Shown here piece by piece: positions 22,877 to 34,124 of a stretch of 64,000 bases of DNA. The stretch comes from Molanna angustata. Lineage: Eukaryota; Arthropoda; Insecta; Trichoptera; Molannidae. The notes under the pieces are model-generated. The model was given only the letters and a program-made list of their open reading frames with translations, did no database searches and was not told the DNA's origin. The translations under genes were made by a program, and so were the position numbers. How positions within the stretch are numbered: position 1 is the first letter of the stretch; each line of letters starts with the position of its first letter. The DNA is taken from assembly GCA_963576475.1 (NCBI GenBank), contig OY754980.1:29805563-29869562 (forward strand). Reading direction: 5' to 3'.

Positions 22877-25024
22877 CTAGTGAACCCCCGTCAAACTTCG
22901 TATTGCCTGTATAATTAAAAATCGTCCTCCATAACCACCCGTCGCTTCAGACTCTTCAATACCTCCCATCCCTTCAGTACTTCCGTCCCTTCAGTACCTC
23001 CCGTCCCTTCAGTACCTTCCGTCCCTTCAGTACCTCCCGTCCCTTCAGTTACTCCCGTCCCTTCAGTTACTCCCGTCCCTTCACTTACTCCCGTCCCTTC
23101 GGTTACTCCCGTCCCTTCGGTTACTCCCGTCCCTTCGGTTACTCCCGTCCCTTCGGTTACTCCCGTCCCTTCGGTTACTCCCGTCCCTTCGGTTACTCCC
23201 GTCCCTTCGGTTACTCCCGTCCCTTCGGTTACTCCCGTCCCTTCGGTTACTCCCGTCCCTTCGGTTACTCCCGTCCCTTCGGTTACTCCCGTCCCTTCGG
23301 TTACTCCCGTCCCTTCGGTTACTCCCGTCCCTTCGGTTACTCCCGTCCCTTCGGTTACTCCCGTCCCTTCGGTTACTCCCGTCCCTTCGGTTACTCCCGT
23401 CCCTTCGGTTACTCCCGTCCCTTCGGTTACTCCCGTCCCTTCGGTTACTCCCGTCCCTTCGGTTACTCCCGTCCCTTCGGTTACTCCCGTCCCTTCGGTT
23501 ACTCCCGTCCCTTCGGTTACTCCCGTCCCTTCGGTTACTCCCGTCCCTTCGGTTACTCCCGTCCCTTCGGTTACTCCCGTCCCTTCGGTTACTCCCGTCC
23601 CTTCGGTTACTCCCGTCCCTTCGGTTACTCCCGTCCCTTCGGTTACTCCCGTCCCTTCGGTTACTCCCGTCCCTTCGGTTACTCCCGTCCCTTCGGTTAC
23701 TCCCGTCCCTTCGGTTACTCCCGTCCCTTCGGTTACTCCCGTCCTTTCGGTTACTCCCGTCCCTTCAGTAGGTGAAGAAAAAGTTTAATTCCCGACACAA
23801 TACTGGGAAGACCTACGAAGAGACAGTTGGACCTTCTTTTTCCAGGATTCTCCAACTTCATAGGTAAAATGAACAAATACACGATAAAGAAGAAGAAGAA
23901 GAAAAAAGTTTGAATCCAGAAACCGTTCTGGAAGACCTGCGAGGAGATGAAAGGACAGTTGCATTTTATTCTCCCAGGATACTCCACCTTCATATGTAAA
24001 ATGACCAAATACACGATAAAAAAGAAGAAGTAAAAAAATGTTTATGTCCAGAAACTGTCCTGGAAGACCTGCGATGTGATGAAAGTACAGTTGGACCTTC
24101 TTTTTCCAGGATTCTTCAACATCATAGGTAAAATGACTAAAAACACATTAAAGAAGAAGAAGAAGAAAAAAGTGTGAATCCAGAAACCGTCCTGGAAGAC
24201 CTGCGAAGAGATAGAAGGACAGTGTTGAACCTTATTCTCCTAGGATACTCCACCTTCATAGGTAAAATGTTTAAATACACGATGAAGAAGAAGAAAAAAG
24301 TTAAAATCGAGAACTTGTCCTGGAAGACCTGCAAAGAGATGGAAGGACAGTTAAAGCTTCTTCTCCCAGAGTATTAGGTCATTTTATCTTCATAGGTAAA
24401 ATGACCTGATACCCGATGAAGAAGAAGAAGAAGATTTTTTTTCAATCCAGAAACCATCCCGGTCATACGCTCAACAATTCACCAAAGTTTAATTGCAATC
24501 GGATGAACGGTTCCCAGGATAGTCCACCTTCATCGGTAAAATGACCTAATACCCGATGAAGAAGAAGAAGAAGATTTTTTTTTAATCCAGAAACTATCCC
24601 AGTCTACACTCGACAATTCATCAATGTTTCATTGCAATCGGATGAACGGTTCTCAGGATAGTCCACCTTCATAGGTAAAAAGACCTGATTCCCGATGAAG
24701 AAGAAGAAGAAGAAAATATTTTAAATTCAGAAATTATCCCGGGCATACGTTCGACAATTAACCAAAGTTTAATTGCAATCGGATGAACGGTTCCCAGGAT
24801 AGTCCACCTTCATAGGTAAAATGACCTAAAACTCGATGAAGAAGAAGAAGAAGTTAAAATTTTTTGATCCAGAAACCATCCCTGGTATACTCTCGACAGT
24901 TCACCAAAGTTTCATCGCAATCGGATGAGCGGTTTAGGAGCGCATTCAACACATACATAGATACATAGATACATACATAGATACATACATAGATACATAC
25001 AAACATTCAAATTTATAATATAGA
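22877..25024 (-). mobile_element. Hel-2 Helitron, copy 2 (complete ends)
   Basis: On the minus strand it starts 5'-TCTATATTATAAATTTG (25024 downward), preceded by A, and ends CTAG-3' (22880-22877). The block before the end carries GGCAATACGAAGTTTG with a short hairpin. Inside: four 141-bp units (24459-24881), about five related ~130-bp units (23770-24380) and the second minisatellite. 5'-TC, CTAG-3' and insertion after A match known Helitron rules. Rep and helicase are absent, so it depends on an autonomous partner. Confidence 0.8.
22935..23770 (+). repeat. 18-bp minisatellite array 2
   Basis: About 46 units. Nearly all core units read CGGTTACTCCCGTCCCTT, with a G where array 1 has A; units at the left edge keep CAGT. 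Confidence 0.95.
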
Positions 25025-25560
25025 TTAAAAAAAAATTAAGATATACTACTATTATGTCAATTTTTTTTATAAAAAATTAAATTATCTAGTTGGGGTGTTT
25101 CGGCTTTTTTCAATGTTTTTAAAAAAAATGGAAATATAGGCAGTTAAACTTGTAAATTTATGATAAAAAATATATTTCTTAATATAAAATGTTTAAGAAA
25201 CCCTGGAATTTAAAAAAAAAACGCATTTGAGATTTTATATTTGTACCAATTTTCAGCGTTCTAGCTTTTATGGTTTCTGAGATATATGGAAAAATAAAGT
25301 AAAAATTAAAAAGTTGATAACCCCTGACTAAAACAATAATTGAAAATTCTGAGTATAAAAGTTGTGTAGTCCTATAACTGTTTATGTATATATTTTGACA
25401 CACACACACACGCACACGCACACGCACAAAAATCTCGCGTATCCTGGCTTGATACTTTGTCGATAGTTCTCTTGAACAAATCGACAGTTTGATTACTTAC
25501 GCATAGATGTCAGCACTGTTCAACGAAACATCACAGCATAACTTACGATGTACAATGTTA
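25025..25560 (-). mobile_element. Hel-1 body, unit A of a tandem series
   Basis: Matches the Hel-1 body in reverse orientation: GGGGTGTTTCGGC, AGGCAGTTAAAC, TTTTCAGCGTTCTAGC, GATAACCCCTGACT, an (AC)n run, CTCGCGTATCCTGGCTTGAT, and a block from GATGTCAGCACTGTTC to ATGTACAATGTT. Its 3' CTAG part is absent; Hel-2 copy 2 sits directly at the left edge. Confidence 0.65.
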
Positions 25561-26009
25561 TAAGATTACCATCTATTAAACCCCCACCATAATATCAACC
25601 CTATCTCGCCAGACTCCCTCGCAACCCCACCTCGCAACTCTAAAAAAAAAAAATTTTTTTTTTTTTTTTTTCTTCACTCATTATTCTCCCAAGTAATTAA
25701 GCCCCCCCGCTCTTCTAGTTTATCTTACTCTCTTGTCAATTCTCGCGTATAACAAGCCCTCTTCAGTAAATCATCTCAAACCCAACCAGCAAAGTAACGT
25801 CAGATGAAGGAGCAAGGAGTCCTAGACTCGGTACTCCGATGTCAGTAATGACCAATGACCAATGACCAATGACGTTTTGATAAAATTATATTGAGTATTT
25901 TTGGAAGAACACACGTTTTTTCCCATTTGGGTCAGTGGTGTTCATAGGATTTCATCTTACAACATTCGTTTAGAATACCAACCAATCACAAGCCTTGTTA
26001 TGTTATAAA
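25561..26009 (+). mobile_element. Jockey-like LINE tail plus flank, unit A
   Basis: 25561-25890 matches only the 3' end of the LINE in unit B: CCCCCACCATAAT, GTAACGTCAGATGAAGGAGC, GGAGTCCTAGACTCGGTAC, then (CAATGAC)n. The flank GGGTCAGTGGTGTTCATAGG to ACAAGCCTTGTTA also matches unit B before the next CTAG. No RT coding remains here. Confidence 0.7.
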
Positions 26010-27068
26010 CTAGTTGCATGTAACAAATGAGATGGCGATAGAATGTATAATTGAAGAATACCTATAATACTTAAATTTAAAGATATTTTGTTTTCTATAA
26101 AGGCGGAGATTTCGAAATAATTGAAATTTCTTTGTTTTCTTTTGAAATTATGAGAAAACAATATGGCGTCCATGATTTAAAGGTAGTTTTTCAAAATGAA
26201 TTGCTTCATTTTCAGATTTAATTTGACGTTTTTATAATAATTTTAAATATCTTAAGTGCGTTCGAATATAATGAATATTTAGATTGGTCGATGGCAGAAC
26301 GGTTAGCGCGCTGGGCTAGTAATCCAGTGGTCGCGAGTTCGAATCCTGCCTCGACCGATTTCGTTCGCATATAGCACAAGTATTTATTTGCTTATTTTAG
26401 GGAAAAAAGGAAGAAGTATATGTACTTGTTTAACAAGGACATATTCATTAAAAAAAACACATATTCATTAAAAAAAACACCATTCATTAAATTTATCACA
26501 AAAAAATATTTTTCTTAAAAAAAAAATGTTTGAGAAACTCTGGAATTCTTTCGAAAAATTAAATTTGAGACCTTTTTTGGTTCTATATTTATACCAAATT
26601 TCAGCGTTCTAGTTTTTATGGCTTTTGAGATATATTGAAAAATATAGTAATAATTCAAAAGTTTATAACCCCTGACTGAAACAAAAATTCAAAATTCTGA
26701 ATAAAAAAGTTTTGTAGGAATATATTTATCTATATATTCTCAAATTTTGAGTTCTGTAAATTTAGCGGATCAAAAGTTATAAGGGGGGAGGACACACAGA
26801 CACACATTAAATGTTCTACTCCGAATTCTGAGTAAATCCATATATTATATAGAGCATATATGCTGCGAATCCTCTAAGTTGGTGTTTTTTTACTTCAAAG
26901 TTGGAAAAACCGTGAAAAATATAGATCCTACATTCCTACATAAAAATCTCGCTTATCCTGGCTTGATAATTTGTCGATAGTTCTCTTGAACAAATCGAAA
27001 GTTTGATTACATAGATGTCAGCACTGTTCAACGAAACATCACAGCATAACTTACTATGTACAATGTTC
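26010..27068 (-). mobile_element. Hel-1 copy, unit B, with SINE-1 inside
   Basis: CTAG at 26010-26013 after A is the minus-strand 3' end. Head 26010-26105 and body 26503-27068 match Hel-1; 26108-26500 is inserted DNA that includes SINE-1. ATGGCGAT at 26032-26039 is the unoccupied site of the hAT element present in the next unit. Confidence 0.7.
26286..26495 (+). mobile_element. SINE-1 copy (tRNA-derived head)
   Basis: 26286-26356 is a 71-nt tRNA-like head: 6-bp acceptor GGTCGA/TCGACC, A box TGGCAGAACGGTTAGCGC, a 5-bp anticodon stem with loop CTAGTAA (would read AGT, Thr), B box GAGTTCGAATCC. The seventh acceptor pair and the T-stem are mismatched. The tail CCGATTTCGTTCGCATATAG, ACAAGTATTTATT and ACAAGGACATATTCATT is shared with the copy at 59640, so it is a SINE family, not a lone tRNA gene. 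Confidence 0.75.
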
Positions 27069-28045
27069 AAACCCAAACCCACCTCTTGGAACGTCCACCT
27101 AGCAAACTTCGCCGATGATACAGGCATCCTATCCAGTTCGCGATCCCCAGTACTAGCAAGAGCTAGAGTCCAGGAGATGGCAACACTCCTGGAACAATGG
27201 TGCGTCAAATGGCGCATCATCATCAACCCCTCCAAAAGCGTCGCTGTGCTCTTCTCAAAAAAACGTACCAAACTCCCAAACAACCTCACCATGTTCGGGG
27301 AAAACATCCCGTGGAAAAACGAGGTAAAATACCTAGGCCTCACCCTTGACAAAAAGCTCACTTGGAGATCGCATATCGAAAACAAAAGAACAGCTGCCAC
27401 AAAAGTAATGGGAGCCCTGTTCCCATTACTCAACAAAAAGAGCAAGTTGAACAACAGAAATAAGCTTCTTATCTATAAAAGTGTCATACGCCCCATAATG
27501 ACATACGCATGCCCCATATGGGGAAACGCAGCAAAGACCCACATAGATAAGTTGCAAATCTCCCAAAACAAGGCCATCCGTTTAGCTCTAAGCGCTCCAA
27601 GATGGGTGAGAACCTCCCAACTACACGAGGATGCAAAAGTACCCACAATCCAAGACTTCATAATCTCCCTTTCGAAGCGTTTTTATGCGAAGATCCCTTC
27701 GCATAAGAACGCCTCCATCAACAGTCTAGCCACATATGATGAAAACGACTTCCATAAGCACAAAAGACCCAAAACTGTCCTCAAGAGACCACCCCCACCT
27801 GAACCCCCACCATAATAGCGATCCGAAAAACTGCCCCACCAACCTTCAATACATAGAATCCAACTCGACAACCCCACCAACTTCATATAAAATATAAAAT
27901 CATCCCTCCAACCTAAAACCCATCCATCTTCAGTACTAAAATCTCCAAACCACCCAGTCAAGTAACGTCAGATGAAGGAGCAAGGAGTCCTAGACTCGGT
28001 ACTCTGATGTACAGTAATGACCAATGACCAATGACAACTAGACGT
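27069..28045 (+). pseudogene. Jockey-like LINE, reverse transcriptase C-terminal part
   Basis: Frame open from 27015 to a stop at 27813-27815, but the first ~18 codons come from Hel-1. LINE protein starts near KPTSWNVHLANFADDTGIL, with the catalytic FADD, then INPSKSVAVLFSKK, VKYLGLTLDKKLTWRSHI, RPIMTYACPIWGNAAK and a Pro-rich C-terminus. The 3' UTR has GTAACGTCAGATGAAGGAGC and ends in (CAATGAC)n near 28040. Endonuclease and most RT palm blocks are missing. Jockey-like by the FADDT and YLGLTLD..L.W motifs known for that clade. Confidence 0.85.
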
Positions 28046-28218
28046 CTATTGACAACTAGACAAAAAAAAATATGGTATATTTTTGGAAGAACACACATGT
28101 TTTTTCCCATTTGGGTCAGTGGTGTTCATAGGATTTCATCTTACAACATTAGTTTAGAATACCAACCAATCACAAGCCTTGTTAAAAACTAGTTGCATGT
28201 AACAAATGAGATGGCGAT

Positions 28219-28817
28219 TAGTGGTGCAAAGTTCGATATTTTTGTATGATCCTGTCTTTTAAAATCGATTCATGAAATTTATGCGGATCATCAATTCGCT
28301 CTTCGATTCAATATGATTCAAATATAGCTATCCTTATCTATCGTACATAACATGTACGTTGTATGACAGAGAAAACAAAACCGATTCAAAATATGATATG
28401 CAAATGTAGGCGTTAAAATGTTTGCATTTCAATGTACTTAATGGTCAATATTGCTTAAATATTTTATGAACCATAATGAATTTAGTCGTGAATCGAAGAT
28501 CGCCTTCAAAATAGTATATTCAATTATAGACGTTACGTATTTGTTTTTCAAAGTATGTTGCGGTCAAAATTGCTTAACATATTTAAGAACCGCAATGAAT
28601 TAGATTTTATGAACCATAATGAATTAGTTGTGAATCGATGATTGCCATGAGTCGGTATGTGTATCGCATTCTAACGATATATTTTCTATGAGATAGAAAG
28701 TGTGAGAGTGATGTCTGGGTCATGAGCGGATCGTTGTGGCAACGTGAACCGTGAGTCACCGATTCAATTTAATGATCCGGTCAAATAATACGGATCACTC
28801 ATTTTTCCCCGTCGCTA
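28219..28817. mobile_element. hAT-type MITE with 8-bp TSD
   Basis: 599 bp starting TAGTGGTGC and ending CCGTCGCTA (imperfect TIR TAGYGRYGS), flanked by ATGGCGAT at 28211-28218 and 28818-28825. An 8-bp duplication and (T/C)ARNG ends are hAT hallmarks. The empty site exists in the paralogous Hel-1 unit at 26032-26039. Inside are two diverged ~120-145-bp direct repeats (about 28385-28504 and 28505-28650), each with ACCATAATGAATT and a GTGAATCGA(A/T)GAT block. No transposase. Confidence 0.88.
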
Positions 28818-29291
28818 ATGGCGATAGAATGTATAATTGAAGAATACCTATAATACTTAAATTTAAAGATATTTTGTTTTCTATATAAAACATGTATGTA
28901 AGTATGTATGTCAGGATAGGAAAGTATGGAGGTCAGTCCTTTTTTCCTATCCGGATTATGAAAACAGGATGATGGTATGTATGTTTGGAGATAAAGTATC
29001 AAACTATCGAGTCCCTGTAGATATTGTGTAGTACATATACTGCCTTACAAATTGTGTGAAACGATGTCGTCACTAAATTTGAGATGTACTACTACAATGT
29101 TAATATTTTTTATAGCAAATAAAATTTTCTAGTTCGGGTGTTTCGGCTTTTTCCGATATTTTAAAAAACTTTGGGAATATAGGCAGTTAAACACATAAAT
29201 TTATCATACAAAAATGTTTTTGAATAAAAAAATTTGGATATTTTGTATTTGTTTATATTTATACCAATTTTCAGGGTTCAATAGAGCAAAA

Positions 29292-29986
29292 TCGGCCTGG
29301 AAATTAATATTAATAAAACGAAAATCATGAGTCCATCATCTAACAGCACTATCACAATTGATAGTAAAAAAATTTAAGCTGTTGAAGAATAGGTATATAT
29401 ACCTTGGACACAAGATAAAATTAGGAAAGGATAACCAGACAGCAGAAATACCCAGAAGGATCGGACTAGGTTGGGCAGCCTTTGGAAAACTTAAACATGT
29501 CCTAAAAAACAGAGATATTCCCACATGTCTGAAAAGAAAAGTGTTTGAAACATGTATCCTGCCTGTGCTTACGTATGGTCTGGAAACTATCACGCTAACT
29601 GCGAGGACCATACATAAGCTAAAATGCACTCAGAGATCCATGGAAAGGCAAATAATAGGCGTAAGTCTAAGAGACAAAATTAGAAATGAAGAAATCAGAC
29701 GCCAGACAAAAGTTGTTGATGTCATGGATCGAGTTGCAAAACTTAAATGGCAATGGGCAGGTCATGTTGCCAAACAGGGTACGGACAGATGGGCACCCAG
29801 AATTCTAAATTGGAGATCATGGAATATAAAAAGGGGAATAGGCCGGCCCCAGAAAAGGTGGGCCGATGATATTGTCCCTGTCGCTGGAAGCGGATGGGTT
29901 CGAAAAGCCCAGAAAAAAGACGAGTGGAAGCTATTAGAAGGGACCTACATCCAGCAGTGGAGAGATGGCTAAGAAAGAAGAAGAAG
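29292..29986 (+). pseudogene. 5'-truncated RTE-like LINE, C-terminal RT region
   Basis: Starts at GLEINKTKIMS, then YIYLGHKIKLGKD, LPVLTYGLETITLTAR, KLKWQWAGHVAKQ, GRPQKRWADDIV and stops near 29971, followed by AAGAAAGAAGAAGAAGAA. AATAGAGCAAAA at 29280-29291 and 29987-29998 is a 12-bp TSD splitting Hel-1 unit C. One stop lies near 29377. Catalytic RT blocks are missing. Confidence 0.88.
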
Positions 29987-30249
29987 AATAGAGCAAAAAT
30001 TCAAAAGTTGATAACCCCTGACTGAAACAAAATTCTGAGTATAAAAGTTTTGTAAGTCTATAACTATCTACATATTTTGAAATTATGGGCTTTAAATTGA
30101 GCGAATCAAAAGTTATAAGGAAACACACACATACACACAGACAAAAAACACACAAAATGTTCTATATCAAACTCTGAATTCATCCATATATAGAACATGT
30201 ATGCTACGAAGCCTCTAAGTTGGTGTTTTTGGCATGCAAAAAGTCCACT

Positions 30250-31315
30250 ACACCCTACAAAATTTTCCTTCATTTTTTAATTCGAACGACAAAACGTAAA
30301 GCTTGCTGTCTAAACTTAAAAATTCACCTCTCCCATCTCTTTAAATTAACAATCAACACATACCCTTCTCAAAAATGGTGAAAAATCTTGGTATTCTTTT
30401 TGATGAAGATCTTTCGTGGCATGGACAGATTTCTCATGTCAGTAAAACACTGTTTTATAATATCCATTTTCTCAATAGATTGAAGAACTTTCTTCCAATA
30501 CATTGTAAAATTACACTAGCTCAATCCTTACTTCTTCCATTGCTTGATTACGGTGATGTGTGTTATCTGGATTCCAATGAAGAATTATTAAATAAACTGG
30601 AACGATTACAGAATGTCTGTATACGGTTCATTTACAATCTTAAAAAATATGATCATGTTTCGACTTGTAGAAATATACTTCGTTGGCCAAAGATACGAGA
30701 TCGTCGTAACATTCACATTCTGTCATTATAAGACTAAGACTATTATATGATCATAAGACTATTTATGATCCCTATTCACCACAATATTTAAAAAATAACG
30801 TCGTTTTCTTGTCAAGTCACGGCCTATCCCTTCGATCTGCTGAACGTACTACACTAGCTATCCCCATTCACAATACAGAAATTTTCAGCTCTTCTTTTCA
30901 AGAACAATCAGCTAGACTATGGAATGGCCTAAGTGATGAAGTTACGTCATCTCAATCTATTCAAGTATTTAAAGGTAAACTAAAAAAACTTTACTTGTCA
31001 AATAGTTCCTGAATTCCTTCTATATCCTTCTGTAACCTCCTTTTCCTCATTGCTATGATTAGTGTTATTTTTATTATTCTTTTTTTTTAAACTCCCTTTT
31101 CATTTTTTTTTCTTTTTGTATTTTTTTTATATATCTTACTCTTTTATGTTATTTTTTATCAATTTATTTCTCACTAAATTAGTATTGTACCAATTTAACT
31201 TAGAGACTTCACGTTGCTCGGGTTGGTTGGAAATAAATTGCCTTATGGCAATAAACCTGCCTTTGTACACATGTACATAAATTATATAAATAAATAAATA
31301 AATAAATAAAATAAA
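30250..31315 (+). pseudogene. CR1-like LINE 3' part
   Basis: Frame 30375-30731 reads VKNLGILFDEDLSWHGQISH, LLLPLLDYGDVCY, LERLQNVCIRFIYNL. After a frameshift, 30809-31012 reads GLSLRSAERTTLAIP and SSSFQEQSARLWNGLSDEV to a stop. This is the C-terminal region of a CR1/Jockey-type RT. The 3' UTR ends with GCAATAAACC..., TTGTACACATGTACATAAAT and an (AAAT)n tail to 31315. Confidence 0.8.
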
Positions 31316-31351
31316 CAAGGTATTTTTTTGTCATATTTTGTAAAACCGTTT

Positions 31352-31487
31352 TTAGTTCCAGTGAAGATTGTGTTTAAATCATCATCTGTGAGACGATTAA
31401 TATTATAAATCTCCAGAAATTAGCAAATTGTTATTGGGAGCGTTTTATAGTAACTTTTTGTAGCCCGTGAAGCAATGAACAAATAAT
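31352..31487 (+). mobile_element. SINE-3 body, diverged partial copy
   Basis: CTGTGAGACGATTAATATTA, TTGTTATTGGGAGCG and GTAGCCCGTGAAGCAATGA match the body and 3' end of SINE-3 at 39490 and 44785. The tRNA-like head is missing. Confidence 0.65.
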
Positions 31488-31489
31488 TT

Positions 31490-32002
31490 TTTTAAGAAAT
31501 AGAAATGAATTTTTATGTTATAATACCATCACTTATAAAATAAAAACTAAAAAACTAAACATAAATTTCAAAAAATTAAATGGCAGGAACTCATACGATA
31601 AAATTAAAATTAAATATATACTCACATACTCACAAGATAAAATTAAAAAAAAACATATATTTACGAAGTGGCTGTTCCTAATTCTAGTAATATTATAAAA
31701 ACTTTTGATGTAAAAATTAGAAAATATACTGCTTTAGGTAACGTGATTAAAAGACTTTAGCACTCTCGTAAAATAATAATATTACCGTTCATTATTTCAG
31801 CCACTGGCATTATTCCAAAATCGTTAATCCGTAATTAAGAAATTAAAAATTTATTGAAAAACTTAATAATAAAAATGCAAAAAACGGTAATAATGAATAC
31901 ATGTAGAATTGTTAAAGATTTTTTAAACGTTAATATTCGGGAATCAGTATTAGGGTTGTTAGGTAGTATAGAGACCTCCTCAGAGCCTAATCATTTGATA
32001 TG
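31490..32002. other. AT-rich, no gene
   Basis: No coding frame or assigned repeat. Confidence 0.4.
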
Positions 32003-32223
32003 TTAAGTATCTGGATGGGTGAACTATTCCCAATTGAAGGCTAGATGATGCGTTTGTTGCATTTTATTTTGCTCTTTTAAAAAAATTACAATTTACTCAT
32101 TGATCTGCTAATTCTTTTGAGGAAGTGTATAATGGTAGTAATGATAATTGAGTGTTATTATTTGTAGTGCTTAATTGTTATTAATATCATTAGTAAATCG
32201 GCCAGCGCCGTTAAAAATGAATA
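32003..32223 (+). repeat. Repeat E, uninterrupted copy
   Basis: From GTTAAGTATCTGGATGGGTG to AATCGGCCAGCGCCGTTA it matches 37014-37214 plus 37504-37510. The AATCGGCCAGC at 32206-32216 is the empty target of SINE-4, which is inserted in the other copy. Confidence 0.8.
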
Positions 32224-32557
32224 ATTCAATATATATTGACTGAAAAATCTGCGGATAATAACAGAGTAATTTTCGTTGGGAGGAAATGGATAGATGTTGA
32301 GAAAGGAGCAGGAATTGTGCTGGTCCCGGCCTATGAAACCCCCCTCTTTACCTGCACTCTTGTATTGGACTAGGCGTGGTGGCGCGGAGCTTGGGGATGC
32401 ACGACCCTTAACTGGGGTAGCGGGACATCGATGCACCCGTGTCCTACTGACTCCATAAACTTTACTCCAATTTGGAAGAAGTTGTTTACATAAATTCAAA
32501 TGTACTGAAGCTATCAATAAACAAATTCAAGTAACAGCCTAAGTAATATTCGTGAAA
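32224..32557. other. Unassigned, locally GC-rich
   Basis: 32320-32450 is GC-richer, with GGCGTGGTGGCGCGGAGC. No coding frame or family recognised. Confidence 0.3.
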
Positions 32558-32605
32558 TTATAACAAACTAGTGATGGTTCAGAGCTCATCACTAGTTTGT
32601 TATAA
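32558..32605. repeat. Perfect 19-bp hairpin
   Basis: Arm TTATAACAAACTAGTGATG at 32558-32576 and its exact reverse complement at 32587-32605, with a 10-nt loop. Possibly a foldback element or structured transcript; no context supports a terminator. Confidence 0.85.
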
Positions 32606-32787
32606 TAATAAAGTCATTGGACCTGGGGGGAAAGTCCGGTAAAGCAGTGAAATCAAAACCGTTCAAGTAGTGAAATTTGAACTTATCAACTTGATTTATT
32701 TATTTTTTGATAAAAATGAACAATTTAGTATTTTTAGTTTGATTCGTTTTGTAGTAATGATGCAAATTCAAATTGAAAAAATACGTA

Positions 32788-33300
32788 CGTTGGCAGCAGT
32801 CACCCTCTTAATATATTCATAAGAATCTTTATAAGGTTCATAACTTAATACATGTTTCTAATGTTTTTGTGTTAACAGGGTGGAAATAAATTTTAAAATT
32901 AATAAATTTTTAAATACATTTTAATAAATAACTCCAAAGTATATTTCCTCAAAAATTCGATTATATGACGTTGGCAGCAGTCACCCTCTTAATATATTCA
33001 TAAGAATCTTTATAAGGTTCATAACTTAATAAGTACATGTTTCTAATGTTTTTGTGTTACCAGAGTGGAGTCCATTTTAAAATTAATAAATCTTAATATA
33101 TTCATAAGAATCTTTATAAGGTTCATAACTTAATACATGTTTCTTATGTTTTTGTGTTAACAGAGTGGAAATCAATTTTAAAATTAATAAATTTTTAAAT
33201 AAATTTTAATAAATAACTCCAAAGTATATTTCCTCAAAAATTCGATTATATGACCGAACGTTTTCGCATGGATCGGCATTATCAAGGTCTGAAATGAAAC
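32788..33300. repeat. Tandem repeat ending in a PLE-like hairpin
   Basis: A ~179-bp unit (32788-32966, starts ACGTTGGCAGCAGTCAC) is followed by a second unit from 32967 that is cut short and by a third partial unit from ~33093. The last runs into GACCGAACGTTTTCG at 33252. On the minus strand 33300-33252 reads TTGATAATGCC ... GCGAAAACG, like the hairpin at 50289. Related to the 19760-20043 block. Confidence 0.6.
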
Positions 33301-34124
33301 TTTAAGATCTTGTTTATCTATTCAATCTTCTTCTTCTTTTCGTGTCGGTCAGACTACAACCCACTTCGCTCCCAAAATTCCACAACTCCTACTACTCTGT
33401 CCTCGAGGCGGGCTCGCATTACCATTAATTTTTAATAATTTATTCATAAATTTTTATACATGTAATATATCCATTGCAAATAAATGATTACATTGTAAAT
33501 GATTGGTTCAGTACATCTACAAAACAAAAAAAAAATCTCTAAGGATTTTCACCCAAAAAGGATGTTGTAGCCGTTACTAATCAGAAACATTAGATCAACA
33601 CAGTCATAAAAAATTCAAATAATAGTCATATTCTTTACAATAGATTTAAATATTAAACCATTAACCTGAGGAGAGTTCAGCCCAAGAATTTAAACCGGTG
33701 GAAATGGGGTATTTGGAAAAAAATATAAATATTGTAAAAAGTGAGAAAATCACGTGACAATCGATTTCGCGTAGACCATACAGGTACGGCCCCTTTTGAC
33801 TGTTAGGGGTTTAGGGGTTGGGGGGGGGACCTGCCTTGACTGCTGGGGGTTGAGAGTGGCCCCTTTTTCCTAGCCTCTGGGAGAAAATGGGGCTACCGGG
33901 ACAGTTAGGTACCTGTAAAGCCTATATGCCGGCTGCACATTTTCCCAATAATATTTCACTGCCTTACCTACGTGTCCCAATACTCCCAATCGACATGCTG
34001 ACCTGATTCTTTCCACCATCCAAATATGTTTAGCCAATATTTTTATTTAAACCTATACATATGTGACTACTACATATATTTTTATTTAAACCTATACAAA
34101 AAAAACTCTTCTATTTTTTTTACT
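33301..34124. other. Unassigned; G-rich tract
   Basis: A TTCTTCTTCTTTTCGTG start near 33330 may be a reversed LINE 3' end. 33801-33830 has G4, G4 and G9 runs (AGGGGTTTAGGGGTTG then Gs), capable of a G-quadruplex, within an imperfect duplication of TTGACTG(T/C)T(A/G)GGGG. No gene. Confidence 0.45.

Larger units (their letters stand above)
28189..30240 (-). mobile_element. Hel-1 copy, unit C, with hAT MITE and LINE inside
   Basis: CTAG at 28189-28192 after A. Head 28189-28218 and 28826-29050, body 29051-29291 and 29999-30240 match Hel-1 in order. Interrupted by the hAT element 28219-28817 and the LINE 29292-29986. Confidence 0.7.

Noticed and set aside
21543..23770. CRISPR-like regular array
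   Set aside because: The 18-bp units are contiguous with no spacers and lie inside an animal Helitron; there are no cas genes.
26286..26356. tRNA-Thr (AGT) gene
   Set aside because: Folds roughly as a tRNA, but the T-stem and acceptor have mismatches and the downstream tail is shared with 7385 and 59640, so it is a SINE head.
33801..33830. Interstitial telomere repeat
   Set aside because: Only two TTAGGGG-like units, unlike the insect TTAGG array; treated as a G-rich tract.
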